DNA of 62,189 bases from an uncultured Spirochaetaceae bacterium (GCA_944389275.1 CALXLT010000024.1:1-62189), one strand, 5' to 3'; counted from the first letter of the stretch, positions 7,491-17,051 are shown. Numbers and translations: made by a program. Notes: generated from the sequence alone by a model not told the origin.

Positions 7491-10440
7491 CCAGGTCCTC
7501 CGCGATCGTTATGATCTCGAATGGCTTGTACTCGATCCTGTCCGTCCAGCCCTCGTGGTCCTCAAGCATGTTCAGAGTCTCGACCTTCCTTCCAAGATCG
7601 AGCGTGCCTCTCGCGCCATCCTGCTCTGAAAGGCGGTAGATGACCTTCTTGCCGTCCTCGGAGAGCTTCGCTGCCTCCAGGTAGAGCGGTCCGAAGTCCC
7701 ATCCAGCCTCAAGCGTCTTCTCTGTCCTAATGAGCGGGGTGTTGTACTCGATGGCCCTTCTGTTGATGCCAGCTTCCACCGCGCTGCCGCTGTGGGGGAA
7801 TATCATGAGGCAGAAGTCGTGGTGCCCGATGTCAGAGAGGATGTCCGGCCTGATATTCGACCTGAGAAGGCTTACGGAGAATCCGTCTTCCTGCACGCCG
7901 AGTCCATACTTGCCCTCGTTTATCACTGCCACGCCTCCATCTGTTTCGGAGAAGTCCGTCCAGAGGTGCGTGGAGACCTCGAACCTAGCCTGCTGCCATG
8001 TCGTGTTCCGGTGCGTCTCGCGTGCGGCATAGCCAGCGCTTGTGTCGGTTATGAGCGTGCGTGAGAGCACATTGCATGCGAACTCCACCTTCATGAGCTT
8101 ATGCTTCTCATCCCAGTCCACGATATGCTCGGTCTCGATCTCCGGCGATGACTCGAATAGCCTGATAACGAGCTTCCACGTGCTCTTGTCGCCAGGGGTC
8201 TTCAGTACAGCCGAGAACTCGGCGCTGACGCTGTCTGCCCTGTCAAGGGAGAGCGGCTTCTCTATCGAGAGGTCATATTCCACCTCGTCGTAGTTCGGGA
8301 GGATGTCCCAGGCGTCATACATGCCAGGCGTGTCCTGGAAGAGGTGCAGCTTGTTGAAGCCTCCCTTTGCCCATTCCCTTCCTGTCTTGGTGTCCCGCAG
8401 GCTCTTGATGGAGCCATCGGCTGAGAATTCGATATCATAGAAAGGCGTTGAGACATTCATCCCGTCGGCCTTGAGCCATGAATGATCCGCTGCCGTCCTG
8501 TCCTCGATAGCTGCCGATGAGAGCGATGCGATCGCCGGATACGCGAAGAAGCCCTTCTTGCCATGGCGCACGCTGCTTCCGTTCTCGGATTCGATGAAGT
8601 GCACGCCGCTTCGCTTCCAGTTGAGGGAATTGAAGTAGAGGCTTCCGCTCTCGGCGAGGATGCCATCCAGCGCCTTGTCAACGGCCCTGTAGTCATTCAT
8701 CGCGTCCTCGTATACCGGATTGATGTGGCTTCCCGGGAGGATGTCATGGAACTGGTTGAGGAGGAACTTCTTGTATGTGTCCCTTATCTCATCCGCAGGA
8801 TATGCCTTGCCGTCCTTTGCCCTGATGAGCGATACGATCTCCGCGCTCCTGAGCTTGGATTCAAGCATCCTGTTGTATGCCTTGAGATTGGACTTCGTCG
8901 TGAACGTGCCGCGGTGCATCTCGAGGTACAGCTCGCCGTCCCATACCGATAGCTCCTGGTTGCCATCGAAGTTGCCATGGAGATACTCATCTGCCCTCAT
9001 GTGCTTCGTCTTCGGCATTATGCTGAGCTTGTCGAAGCGGTGCATGAGCTCGATCATCTCTTCCGTGGCGCCGCTGCCGCCATCGCCGTAGCCGAACATG
9101 CTGAGCGTCGCTCCACCGCTCTCCTTGTCCTGATAGGCGTCCCAGTTCTCCATGACCTGGCTAGGCATGTTCCATGTGATGAAGTGGGTAGGGGGAACGC
9201 ACGCGTAGATCGTGGTCCCGTCAAGGCCCTTCCAGAGGAAGTTGTTGTGCGGGAAGCGGTTGGTGTCGTTCCAGGTGGACATCTTGTTGGAGATGAAGTA
9301 GTCCACCCCTGATTTCCTCAGGATCTGGGGGAGTATCCAGCTATTGCCGAATACATCTGGCAGCCACGCTGTATCGACAGTGAGGCCAAAGGCCTTCCTG
9401 TAGTAATGCTGGCCATAGAGGCACTGCCTTATGAGGCTTTCTGCCGATGGGATATTGCAGTCCGGCTCGACATACATCGCGCCGACCGGCTCGAACTGGC
9501 CGCTCTTCACCTTCTCCTTGAGCTCCGCGAAAAGCTCGGGATGGTACTTCTCGAGCGTCTCATAGACATATGGCTGGGTGTGCGTGTAGCGGAAGTCCGG
9601 GTACTGGTCCATGAGCCTCATCTGTATGAGTATGGTCCTCGCGTTCTTCTCGACAACATGTATGCGCCTCCAGTAATAGGCGATATCGAGATGGGAGTGC
9701 CCAACGATCGCGACATTTCCCGACGAGCGGAAATCGGTGTTCTGGTATATGCGCTTCTCGATATGCTCCCTTGCCGCCGCGGCACCTTCGAAAGTATTGA
9801 AATCGACGTAGTTGAGCGCTGCATTGAGCTCCTTTGCGATATATGCCCTTGCGTCTTCATCGAAGTGCCTTGACTTGGTTATGTCAATAAGGAGCGTCAT
9901 ATCGTAGTAAAGATCGAGCACATCGTGGTTGACGGTGGCTATGTACATGCCCGTGAAGATCTGCCGGCAGCCACGGGAGGCCATTGAGTCAGGGTTGCGC
10001 TCATCATCAGGCTTTGATCTGTTGTAGCCTTCGATCTCTATCTCTATCTTCCCATCCTTGCCGATGAATGGGGTAAGGAGCATCCTGTCCCTGTTCGGGT
10101 CGATGCCGCCTGCGTATCTGCCATTGATCTTAACGATCATCTCCGCGGCTGTATGGTGGTAGAGCCAGAGCTCCTTTCCCACCAGCTCCTTCGGGACCGT
10201 TGCCGTGCCCTTTATGAAAGCCGTTCCGTCAGGGGTGAAGTACATATCGCCATTCCTGAGCGGCCTCCATCCCTCCGGGTAGTATTCGAACTCGTTCTCG
10301 CTTATCTGGCGAGCGTCACGGATCTGGAGATCTGTGATCTCGTATTTCTCCTTTATTATGCCTCTCTTGAGCCATGAGGACCTCAGGTCTGTCCACTCCT
10401 CCGGCCTCATGCTTCTTCTTATGACTTCTACGAATGCCAT
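7483..10440 (-). CDS. GH38 alpha-mannosidase
   Basis: A 985-residue family 38 enzyme that hydrolyses alpha-mannosides. After an N-terminal beta domain (about 1-240) comes the Zn-dependent catalytic domain: GHSHLD supplies His250 and Asp252, and the nucleophile is Asp362 in WLPDVFG. These are followed by the helical segment and the large C-terminal beta domains expected for the family. It has no signal peptide and is probably cytoplasmic. AGGAGG sits 5 bp before the ATG at 10440. It is the second gene of a four-gene minus-strand operon. The pairing with an arabinofuranosidase is unusual for N-glycan use, and the substrate could be a plant or yeast mannoside. Confidence 0.94.
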   Translation of the reverse strand: MAFVEVIRRSMRPEEWTDLRSSWLKRGIIKEKYEITDLQIRDARQISENEFEYYPEGWRPLRNGDMYFTPDGTAFIKGTATVPKELVGKELWLYHHTAAEMIVKINGRYAGGIDPNRDRMLLTPFIGKDGKIEIEIEGYNRSKPDDERNPDSMASRGCRQIFTGMYIATVNHDVLDLYYDMTLLIDITKSRHFDEDARAYIAKELNAALNYVDFNTFEGAAAAREHIEKRIYQNTDFRSSGNVAIVGHSHLDIAYYWRRIHVVEKNARTILIQMRLMDQYPDFRYTHTQPYVYETLEKYHPELFAELKEKVKSGQFEPVGAMYVEPDCNIPSAESLIRQCLYGQHYYRKAFGLTVDTAWLPDVFGNSWILPQILRKSGVDYFISNKMSTWNDTNRFPHNNFLWKGLDGTTIYACVPPTHFITWNMPSQVMENWDAYQDKESGGATLSMFGYGDGGSGATEEMIELMHRFDKLSIMPKTKHMRADEYLHGNFDGNQELSVWDGELYLEMHRGTFTTKSNLKAYNRMLESKLRSAEIVSLIRAKDGKAYPADEIRDTYKKFLLNQFHDILPGSHINPVYEDAMNDYRAVDKALDGILAESGSLYFNSLNWKRSGVHFIESENGSSVRHGKKGFFAYPAIASLSSAAIEDRTAADHSWLKADGMNVSTPFYDIEFSADGSIKSLRDTKTGREWAKGGFNKLHLFQDTPGMYDAWDILPNYDEVEYDLSIEKPLSLDRADSVSAEFSAVLKTPGDKSTWKLVIRLFESSPEIETEHIVDWDEKHKLMKVEFACNVLSRTLITDTSAGYAARETHRNTTWQQARFEVSTHLWTDFSETDGGVAVINEGKYGLGVQEDGFSVSLLRSNIRPDILSDIGHHDFCLMIFPHSGSAVEAGINRRAIEYNTPLIRTEKTLEAGWDFGPLYLEAAKLSEDGKKVIYRLSEQDGARGTLDLGRKVETLNMLEDHEGWTDRIEYKPFEIITIAEDLDA

Positions 10441-10449
10441 CCCTGCCTC

Positions 10450-10686
10450 CTATGCCATGTCCCAGAAATAAGGCTTCCTGCGGATAGCCTCGATATGCAC
10501 AGTCTCTCCGAGATCGCGGAGGATCTCCTTCTCCATCCAGTCCAGGCACCTGTCCAGGATGATGCACTTGGAGCATTCTCCCCTGAATACAAGGGTAAGC
10601 ACCCCGTCCTCATAGGATACGAATTCTACCCATCCTCCATCGCCTCTGAGCTTTGGAGCGAGCGTTCTGACGATATATTCTTCCAT
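10450..10686 (-). CDS. small NifU-like (C-terminal domain) protein
   Basis: A 78-residue protein resembling the stand-alone C-terminal domain of NifU, an iron-sulfur cluster scaffold: LRGDGGWVEFV and the cysteine motif GECSKC (Cys38, Cys41). It differs from the usual GxCxGC form in having Lys between the cysteines and an extra Cys47. It lies 9 bp before the GH38 mannosidase gene and heads that operon, an odd neighbour for a cluster scaffold. There is no Shine-Dalgarno before the ATG at 10686. Instead TAAGAT ends 6 nt upstream, which suggests a leaderless transcript. Whether it still binds a cluster is uncertain because of the divergent motif. Confidence 0.7.
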   Translation of the reverse strand: MEEYIVRTLAPKLRGDGGWVEFVSYEDGVLTLVFRGECSKCIILDRCLDWMEKEILRDLGETVHIEAIRRKPYFWDMA

Positions 10687-10692
10687 ACTATT

Positions 10693-10698
10693 ATCTTA
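10693..10698 (-). promoter_or_regulatory. candidate -10 box of the NifU-like/GH38 operon
   Basis: TAAGAT on the minus strand ends 6 nt before the ATG at 10686. No Shine-Dalgarno lies between, and a good -35 was not found. It fits the TANNNT-N6-ATG pattern seen at other unit starts in this window. Confidence 0.4.
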
Positions 10699-10758
10699 TC
10701 CCATCCACGGAGGCTCTACAGGTCATATTCCGATCGGGAGGTGGCATTTTCTTATCGC

Positions 10759-10787
10759 TTGCTGCCGCAGCTTCTTCAGGCTAGTAT
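10759..10787 (+). promoter_or_regulatory. candidate leaderless promoter of the beta-galactosidase gene
   Basis: TTGCTG (10759-10764), 17-bp spacer, TAGTAT (10782-10787), then 6 nt to the ATG at 10794. No Shine-Dalgarno is present. It is divergent from the NifU-like operon promoter. Confidence 0.5.
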
Positions 10788-10793
10788 CATGGC

Positions 10794-13745
10794 ATGAAGC
10801 TTGAACGATACTACGAGGACCTATCCGTACAGCATGTCGGCACGAAGGAGAGCAGGGCGTATTATATGCCGCTTGATGAGAACGGCAGGGATACATCCCT
10901 TCTCCTTTCCGGCCCCTCATGGCTTTTCCGCCTATATCCATCGCCTGAGGACGCCGATGGCTCATTCATCAATCCGGAAAGCATCCCTGATGGGTTTGCC
11001 CCGATCAGCGTGCCGTCCTGCCTTGAGAGCCTCGGCTACGTGCAGAAGCAGTATACGAATGTGAATTACCCGATTCCCTACGATCCGCCATATGTCCCTG
11101 CTGATAACCCCGTGGGCGCATATATCCTTGACTTTTCGAAGGAGAAGGCGGCAGGGCGTAGGTATTACCTGTATTTCGAGGGCGTGGACAGCGCTTATTA
11201 TGTCTATCTCAACGGGGAGGCCATCGGGTACAGCGAGGTCCCGCATAGCCCTTCTGAGTTCGATGTCACCGACAAGCTCAGGGATGGAGAGAACAGGCTT
11301 TCCGTGCTCGTGCTGAAGTATTCGGACGGTACATACCTCGAGGATCAGGATAAGTTCCGCTGGTCCGGGATATTCCGCGATGTCTATCTTCTTGATAGGC
11401 CTGAGGAGCATATCGAGGACTACGAGATCACGGCTGACATGCATGGCCATGTCTCCATCTCGTTCAGATCGCTTTCCGGGAAGCCTCATATAAAGGCTGT
11501 CCTTTCGGATGCTGATGGCCGCGTGCTCTTTGAGGGAGAGTCGGATGGGGAGGGGCTGTCCTTCACTGTCGATGATCCTCACATGTGGAGCGCGGAGGAT
11601 CCTTATCTGTACAGCCTTGAGCTCTCGGTGCCAGGAGAGAGGATCCGCGGCAAGGTAGGCCTGAGGAGCGTATGGATCGAAGGCAAGACCGTTCTTTTCA
11701 ATGGCCGTCCGGTCAAGTTCATTGGCGTCAACAGGCATGAGAGCAATCCATATACAGGGGCGGCGGTCACCAGGGAGGACACGCTTGAGGACCTGAAGCT
11801 GATGAAGGCCTACAACATCAATACGATCAGGACCAGCCATTATCCATCCGCGCCGTGGTTCTATGAGATGTGCTCGGAATATGGCTTCTATGTGGTTTCG
11901 GAATCTGATGTGGAGTGCCATGGAGTGCTCTATCAGGCGGGAGGGAGCCACCAGTGGAACTATGACACGATAGCCCGCGATCCATCGTTTTGCTCGATGA
12001 TCCTCGACCGTAACATGATGAATGTCGAGGTGAATAAGAACGCCTGCTGCGTCTTCATGTGGTCGCTTGGCAACGAGTCAGGCTATGGAGAGAACTTCAT
12101 CGAGAGCGCGAGGTGGGTGAAGGAGAGGGACAGGACCCGTCTCGTGCATTACGAGGGAGCCACGCACTCCGTGCTCCATGGCGTCCCTGTCGATGACAGA
12201 TATCTTGATGTCGATAGCTTCATGTATCCTGAAGTGAGCTTCATTGACGCGTATTATCCTGATCCGAAGCATGAGAAGCCATCGTTTCTATGCGAATACA
12301 TGCATTCCATGGGCAATGGACCAGGGGACATAGAGGATTATATCGAGGTCTTCCGGCGCCATCCCGAGATAATGGGAGGATGCGCGTGGGAGTGGTGCGA
12401 TCATGCGACCTATGAAGGCGAGGACCCTGCGCATGGGCCGAGGTTCCACTATGGCGGTGACGCGGGGGAGTTCCCTCATGATGGCAATTTCTGCCTTGAT
12501 GGGCTCGTGTACCCGGATAGGAGGCCCCATACGGGTCTTATAGAGTACGGCAATGTGCTGCGTCCTGTAAGGGCTCGTCTCTCAGCGGTGGCGGACGGCT
12601 TTGCCACGATCATCTTCCGCAGCTGGTTCTCCTTTCGTTCCCTTGAGGGAATCGAGGCGGTTTATGAGATCAAGGAGCATGGTGCTCCTGTATCTTCCGG
12701 AAGCATCGCGCTGAGTGCGGCGGCAGGAAGCGAGGAGGAGCATCGGATCGCGGTGCCGAAGACCGGGAATGGCGATGTGCACGTAACGATAAGCTATAGA
12801 AGGACTTCTGACGAGCCTCTTGTGCCTGCCTCTGTCCCGTTCGGCTTTGACCAGCTCACGATCTCGGAAGGCGAGGAAAGGGTGACCGCGATACAGGCAT
12901 CCGGCAGCGTTTCCATCCATGAGGATGAGAAGTCCTATACCGTGTCCGGCGAAGGCTTTGAGTACACGGTCGATAAGAGGAAGGCTGTCATGACAAGCGC
13001 TCGCGTGAACGGGGAGGAAAGGCTCTCGTCCCCTATGGAATGGACCATATGGCGTGCCCCCACGGACAATGACAGGAAGATAAAGGTTCAGTGGAAGGAG
13101 GATCGCTTTGACCATGTGTCCTCCCGGGCCGTGTCATCCTCAGCCGCATGCGATGGCGATACTGCGACGCTGGCCTTCAGCTTCCGCCTCCTTCCGATGT
13201 CGAGGCAGGCGGTCATCAGCGGAGAGGTATTGATGAGCATAAACGGGAAGGGGGAGATGCTCCTCTCCGTAAGGGCCGAGCGCGATATGTCGTTCACGTT
13301 CCTCCCGCGATTCGGGGCCTTGTTCCATCTTGTCTCTGATGGCAGCGAGAGCTGCACCTATTATGGCTACGGGCCATATGAGAGCTATGTGGACAAGCAC
13401 AGGGCCTCCTGGATCGATCTTTTCGAGGCGAAGGTCCGCGATATGCATGAGGACTATATCGTTCCGCAGGAGAATGGCAGCCATTACGGTGTCTCAGAGC
13501 TTTCCGTCGGACCTGTCTTTGCCTGGTCTGGCCAGCCTTTCAGCTTCAACGCGTCATATTACACGGCGAAGGAGCTTGAGAGGGCCGCCCATAACTATGA
13601 GCTCGTGCCATCGGGCAGCCTTGAGCTTCATCTTGATTACAGGCAGAGCGGGATAGGCTCAGGCTCGTGCGGCCCGCAGCTTATGGATAGTTACCAGCTT
13701 TCGGAGAAGCACATCGATTGGGACATCGTGATCTCATTTAGATAG
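10794..13745 (+). CDS. lacZ: GH2 beta-galactosidase, LacZ type
   Basis: A 983-residue enzyme with the full five-domain LacZ layout, cleaving terminal beta-galactosides. The N-terminal jelly roll (about 1-215), Ig-like domains and TIM barrel are followed by a C-terminal beta-galactosidase small-chain-like domain (YYGYGPYESYVDKHRAS). The acid/base is Glu428 in WSLGNESGYG and the nucleophile is Glu501 in FLCEYMHSMGNG. There is no signal peptide, so it is cytoplasmic. It is transcribed divergently from the mannosidase operon. Its last 12 bp overlap the 3' end of the convergent histidine kinase gene with no terminator between. Substrates may be lactose or galactan oligosaccharides. Confidence 0.95.
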   Translation: MKLERYYEDLSVQHVGTKESRAYYMPLDENGRDTSLLLSGPSWLFRLYPSPEDADGSFINPESIPDGFAPISVPSCLESLGYVQKQYTNVNYPIPYDPPYVPADNPVGAYILDFSKEKAAGRRYYLYFEGVDSAYYVYLNGEAIGYSEVPHSPSEFDVTDKLRDGENRLSVLVLKYSDGTYLEDQDKFRWSGIFRDVYLLDRPEEHIEDYEITADMHGHVSISFRSLSGKPHIKAVLSDADGRVLFEGESDGEGLSFTVDDPHMWSAEDPYLYSLELSVPGERIRGKVGLRSVWIEGKTVLFNGRPVKFIGVNRHESNPYTGAAVTREDTLEDLKLMKAYNINTIRTSHYPSAPWFYEMCSEYGFYVVSESDVECHGVLYQAGGSHQWNYDTIARDPSFCSMILDRNMMNVEVNKNACCVFMWSLGNESGYGENFIESARWVKERDRTRLVHYEGATHSVLHGVPVDDRYLDVDSFMYPEVSFIDAYYPDPKHEKPSFLCEYMHSMGNGPGDIEDYIEVFRRHPEIMGGCAWEWCDHATYEGEDPAHGPRFHYGGDAGEFPHDGNFCLDGLVYPDRRPHTGLIEYGNVLRPVRARLSAVADGFATIIFRSWFSFRSLEGIEAVYEIKEHGAPVSSGSIALSAAAGSEEEHRIAVPKTGNGDVHVTISYRRTSDEPLVPASVPFGFDQLTISEGEERVTAIQASGSVSIHEDEKSYTVSGEGFEYTVDKRKAVMTSARVNGEERLSSPMEWTIWRAPTDNDRKIKVQWKEDRFDHVSSRAVSSSAACDGDTATLAFSFRLLPMSRQAVISGEVLMSINGKGEMLLSVRAERDMSFTFLPRFGALFHLVSDGSESCTYYGYGPYESYVDKHRASWIDLFEAKVRDMHEDYIVPQENGSHYGVSELSVGPVFAWSGQPFSFNASYYTAKELERAAHNYELVPSGSLELHLDYRQSGIGSGSCGPQLMDSYQLSEKHIDWDIVISFR

Positions 13746-15446
13746 CCATGGGATCTCTATGGCTATGGATGAGCGGTAGTAGGGGATAGAGGACACGGTG
13801 ACGGACACGTTGTCCTCACCGTAGAACTTGATGAGGCGGAGGTACGTGTTGCGTATGCCGACATGGCCTTCGCTTCCTTCCTCTCCCTTCATTATCGAGA
13901 GGAGCATCGATTCATCGAAACCCTTGCCGTTATCCGCGATGACGATCCTGATCCGGTCGCCTTCACGCATGAATGATGTGCTTATCTCAGGCTGCTGGAT
14001 CCACGTGCTTCCTTCCCCGATCCCGAATCCATGCTTTATCGAATTCTCGATGAACGGCTGCAGCACCATCTTGAGTATCGGCGTGTCCTCGAGCATCGGA
14101 TCCGCCTCGTGCAGGTATGTTATGTCCTTCCTGAACCTGCCGTTCATGATCCTGATGTACGACATGTCATGCTGGATCTCGTTCTTGACGGTTATCGTCT
14201 CGCTGCCATATGAGAGGACTGTCCTCAGATAAAGCGATAAGGCCCTTGTCATCTCGGACGACGCTATGGTGTTGCCGTTCTGTATCTCCTGCTGTATGCA
14301 CTCGAGCGTGTTGTACAGGAAGTGCGGCGTGAGCTGCTCCGAGAGAAGCCTCATCTCCATCTTCGTCTGCTTCTCTTCCTCGTCCTTTATCTCCTGTATC
14401 TGCTTCTCGATCGTCCCCGCCATTAGGCTTATGGCATCCCGGAGCTCCCCAAGCTCGTCAGATCCCGTGAAGCTTGCCTTCACCGCGTAGTTGCCCTTCT
14501 CGATCTCCTTCACAGCCTTCTTCAGCTTGCCGATAGGGGATGTGACGTATCGTCTGAGAAGCATCGATAGCAGCGCTGTTATCATGACTATTATGATGAG
14601 AGCGGCGAGAAGCGAGGATGAGGCTGTGCCTATGACGCGGAGAAGGGCGCTGTTGAGGTTGATGATAGAGGAGAGCGAGAGGCCCGAGAACGGCATGTCC
14701 TCGCGGCAGGCGAATATCACGCCATCGACCGAGCTCCCGGCTTTCTTCGGGATGTAAGGGAAGAGGGAGGAGTCCCCGGCTATGACAGTCCTGCCGCTGT
14801 CCGTTATCATACTCTCTTCAGGCATCATGTCCCTGATGGCCTTTTCTGATAGCAGCACGACCGCTACCAGCGGGGCCTTTCCCTTTGCTATGATCACGCC
14901 ACCCGCGTAGGAATCAAGGGGGAAGGCCATGGGTATTATGGTCCCCTGTCCCCTTATTGGGCTTGGCCTTGGCGGCAGCACCGACACCCCATCAAGCCCC
15001 GCCAGCTCGACATCCCATAGAGTCTGTGCCCTTGATGGTATGATCATGTCGCGGAAGAGCGTGTAGGCCTCCTTGGTATCAGCATCGACGATGAGTGCCG
15101 AGAGGACAATAGGATCAGCGGAGGCCAGCCTCATGAGCTCATCCTGGAGCATCACGCGGATCCTTGTCGTGTCCTCGCGCCTTTCCATTATGTCCGAGAA
15201 TTCCAGTGCAAAGGCATCGGTGCCGAAGGTGCTGACGAAGTCCTCCGTTATGGAGCGGAGCGTCCCGTCGATCTCCGCGGCCGCGGCTTCTGCCCTGGCG
15301 TCCGCATCGTCGATTATCGACCTCCGGCTTCCCAGATACCAGTACGTGCCGAACGTGATGAGGATCGCCGCTATGAACGCGAGGAGAAGGGCCACGGTCA
15401 TGAGCCGTGCCTTCATGATGATCGGCTGGTCCCTGAACGCGGTCAT
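13734..15446 (-). CDS. YesM-type sensor histidine kinase, locus copy 1
   Basis: A 570-residue membrane kinase that senses an extracellular signal and phosphorylates the AraC-type regulator encoded just upstream. A membrane segment (about residues 12-34), an extracytoplasmic sensor region, a second segment (about 275-300), a HAMP region and the His-kinase core with the phospho-acceptor motif LTPHFLYNTLE are visible. The ATPase motifs QPFIENSIKHGF and IADNGKGF follow. The ATG shares ATGA (15443-15446) with the regulator's stop codon, showing translational coupling. YesM/YesN pairs typically control sugar ABC transporters, here the divergent operon beginning at 17196. It is paralogous to the kinase at 24583-26271. 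Confidence 0.93.
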   Translation of the reverse strand: MTAFRDQPIIMKARLMTVALLLAFIAAILITFGTYWYLGSRRSIIDDADARAEAAAAEIDGTLRSITEDFVSTFGTDAFALEFSDIMERREDTTRIRVMLQDELMRLASADPIVLSALIVDADTKEAYTLFRDMIIPSRAQTLWDVELAGLDGVSVLPPRPSPIRGQGTIIPMAFPLDSYAGGVIIAKGKAPLVAVVLLSEKAIRDMMPEESMITDSGRTVIAGDSSLFPYIPKKAGSSVDGVIFACREDMPFSGLSLSSIINLNSALLRVIGTASSSLLAALIIIVMITALLSMLLRRYVTSPIGKLKKAVKEIEKGNYAVKASFTGSDELGELRDAISLMAGTIEKQIQEIKDEEEKQTKMEMRLLSEQLTPHFLYNTLECIQQEIQNGNTIASSEMTRALSLYLRTVLSYGSETITVKNEIQHDMSYIRIMNGRFRKDITYLHEADPMLEDTPILKMVLQPFIENSIKHGFGIGEGSTWIQQPEISTSFMREGDRIRIVIADNGKGFDESMLLSIMKGEEGSEGHVGIRNTYLRLIKFYGEDNVSVTVSSIPYYRSSIAIEIPWLSK

Positions 15447-16987
15447 CGCTGGTGCTTCTCCTGGAATTCCGATGGGGTCATGCCGCTTATGTTCTTGAAG
15501 GCCCTTGAGAATGACCTGTAGTCATGATAGCCGAGCCTGTACGCTATATCCGTAACGGCGGCGTCCTTGCTGAGGAGCATCTTCCGCGCGTCCTCCATCT
15601 TCCTCTGCAGCATGTATTCCCTGAGTGTTATCCCGGTCTTCTTCCTGAAGTATATCGCGGCATAGGATGGGCTCAGGTTTACCGGGTCCGAGATATCCTC
15701 GAGCCTTATCTGCTCCTCCGTGTGGCTGTCGATATACTCCTTCATCTTCCTGATGATAGGATCCTGCTCCTCTTCCCCCTCGATCCTGCCTTCCGCCTCT
15801 TCCTTCCCATAGACCGCGGCTATGTAGGAGGCGATCGGGATGAAGAGCTCTGAGAGCCCTTCCTTCAGCCTTGGGATGCTGCTGTACCTTGTGATATCAG
15901 GGGTCTCCGGTATAAGGCCAGTATCGGAGATAAGCCCGCTCAGCTTCTTTTCCGCCTCGCGTATAAGCCAGTTGGTTATGCTATAGACATAGTTCGGCGG
16001 CGGCAGCGTGCTTCCGAGGAGCTTGTCTATGAAGGAGCTGCAGAATGCCGTGATGCTCGCGTTGTCATCTGCGAGGATGCAGGATACAAGGTGCTCTGCG
16101 TCCTCGTCAGAAGGCTTGTATTCCGGAGGGCTCAGCGGGAGCGTGTCCGAGGTGAATATCCTGCCGTTCTCATCATATAGCCTGTATGAGAGCGCAAGGG
16201 ATGCCTTGCTGAATGACGTGGCTATCTGCCCCAGCTTCTCCACCACGCTTCCGATCGCGATTATGGGCAGCGGGAATCCTCTCTCCTCAAGCGCCTTCAG
16301 CGATTTCTCCGCTATCGCGAACGGCGCCGTGCCGGAAAATGTGAATATTGCCCTGGCTGTCGCCTGGTCCTTGTTCCATATGATCCTCTTCTCGCCAGCC
16401 GTCGCGGCCTCTATCGCGGAAAGCGTTCCTTCCCTTACAGGGGGCTCGAATGAGAATATCATCGCGAAGGAAGGGGCGTCAGGCATGCCATAGCTTCCAG
16501 ATGCGAGGAGCGAGATCGCGGAGCGTGTCTCCAGAAGCTTCCCGTCTGCGAGGTCATTGAGCGTGGAGCGGCTGATCCGAGCCTTCTCCGTGCCTTGGCC
16601 ATCGGTGCGCCTCTCCTTGAGCGTGAGCAGGGTCTCCCTCAGCTCGTCGGTGTCGACAGGCTTCAGTAGATATGCCTTCGCCTGGAACTTCAGGGCCTTC
16701 CTCGCGTAGTCGAAGCGCCCGTATCCGCTCAGTATTATGATATCCGTATCAATGGAGGCCTTCTCGAGCTTTTCAAGCACATCGAGCCCGGTCATTCCGG
16801 GCATCATGATGTCCATGATCGCGAAATCCGGCTTGAGCGTCAGTATCCGCTCCAGCGCCTTCTCTCCCGAGTCCGCGGTCGCTATCACGCTGATGCCGAG
16901 CTCCTCCCATATCGGCAGGGAGCTGAGCCCTTCGGTGATGGCTGGCTCGTCATCGGCGAGGATTGCGGTCAGGTACTGGTTTTCCAT
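15443..16987 (-). CDS. YesN-type AraC family response regulator, locus copy 1
   Basis: A 514-residue response regulator. The N-terminal receiver domain has the acidic pocket ADDE and phospho-acceptor Asp59 in IMDIMMPGMTG. A long middle region leads to a C-terminal AraC helix-turn-helix pair (about 405-514, with DIAYRLGYHDYRSFSRAFK). It probably activates the divergent ABC transporter operon starting at 17196 and its own gene. There is no Shine-Dalgarno; TATAAT ends 6 nt before the ATG at 16987, so the mRNA is probably leaderless. The kinase gene follows with an ATGA overlap. The paralogue is at 26268-27800. Confidence 0.93.
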   Translation of the reverse strand: MENQYLTAILADDEPAITEGLSSLPIWEELGISVIATADSGEKALERILTLKPDFAIMDIMMPGMTGLDVLEKLEKASIDTDIIILSGYGRFDYARKALKFQAKAYLLKPVDTDELRETLLTLKERRTDGQGTEKARISRSTLNDLADGKLLETRSAISLLASGSYGMPDAPSFAMIFSFEPPVREGTLSAIEAATAGEKRIIWNKDQATARAIFTFSGTAPFAIAEKSLKALEERGFPLPIIAIGSVVEKLGQIATSFSKASLALSYRLYDENGRIFTSDTLPLSPPEYKPSDEDAEHLVSCILADDNASITAFCSSFIDKLLGSTLPPPNYVYSITNWLIREAEKKLSGLISDTGLIPETPDITRYSSIPRLKEGLSELFIPIASYIAAVYGKEEAEGRIEGEEEQDPIIRKMKEYIDSHTEEQIRLEDISDPVNLSPSYAAIYFRKKTGITLREYMLQRKMEDARKMLLSKDAAVTDIAYRLGYHDYRSFSRAFKNISGMTPSEFQEKHQR

Positions 16988-16993
16988 GAGGCC

Positions 16994-16999
16994 ATTATA
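16994..16999 (-). promoter_or_regulatory. candidate leaderless -10 box of response regulator 1
   Basis: TATAAT on the minus strand, 6 nt before the ATG at 16987, with no ribosome binding site. No convincing -35 hexamer stands at 16-18 bp, which would fit an activator-dependent promoter. Confidence 0.5.
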
Positions 17000-17023
17000 C
17001 CATCTAATCCAGCGGTTTTTCCC

Positions 17024-17051
17024 TTCGTATGCGCATTTTGCGTGATATAAT
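17024..17051 (+). promoter_or_regulatory. candidate promoter of ABC transporter operon 1
   Basis: TTCGTA (17024-17029), 16-bp spacer, then a perfect TATAAT (17046-17051) in the space between the regulator gene and the binding-protein gene. The 12-mer TGCG[CG]ATTTTGC lies inside it at 17030-17041. A near-identical 12-mer occurs in the equivalent space of locus 2 (27847-27858) and is a candidate binding element for the AraC-type regulator. Confidence 0.45.

Noticed and set aside
10962..11951. 329-residue antisense frame in the beta-galactosidase gene
   Set aside because: Shadow of a well supported gene, with no ribosome binding site or known motifs.
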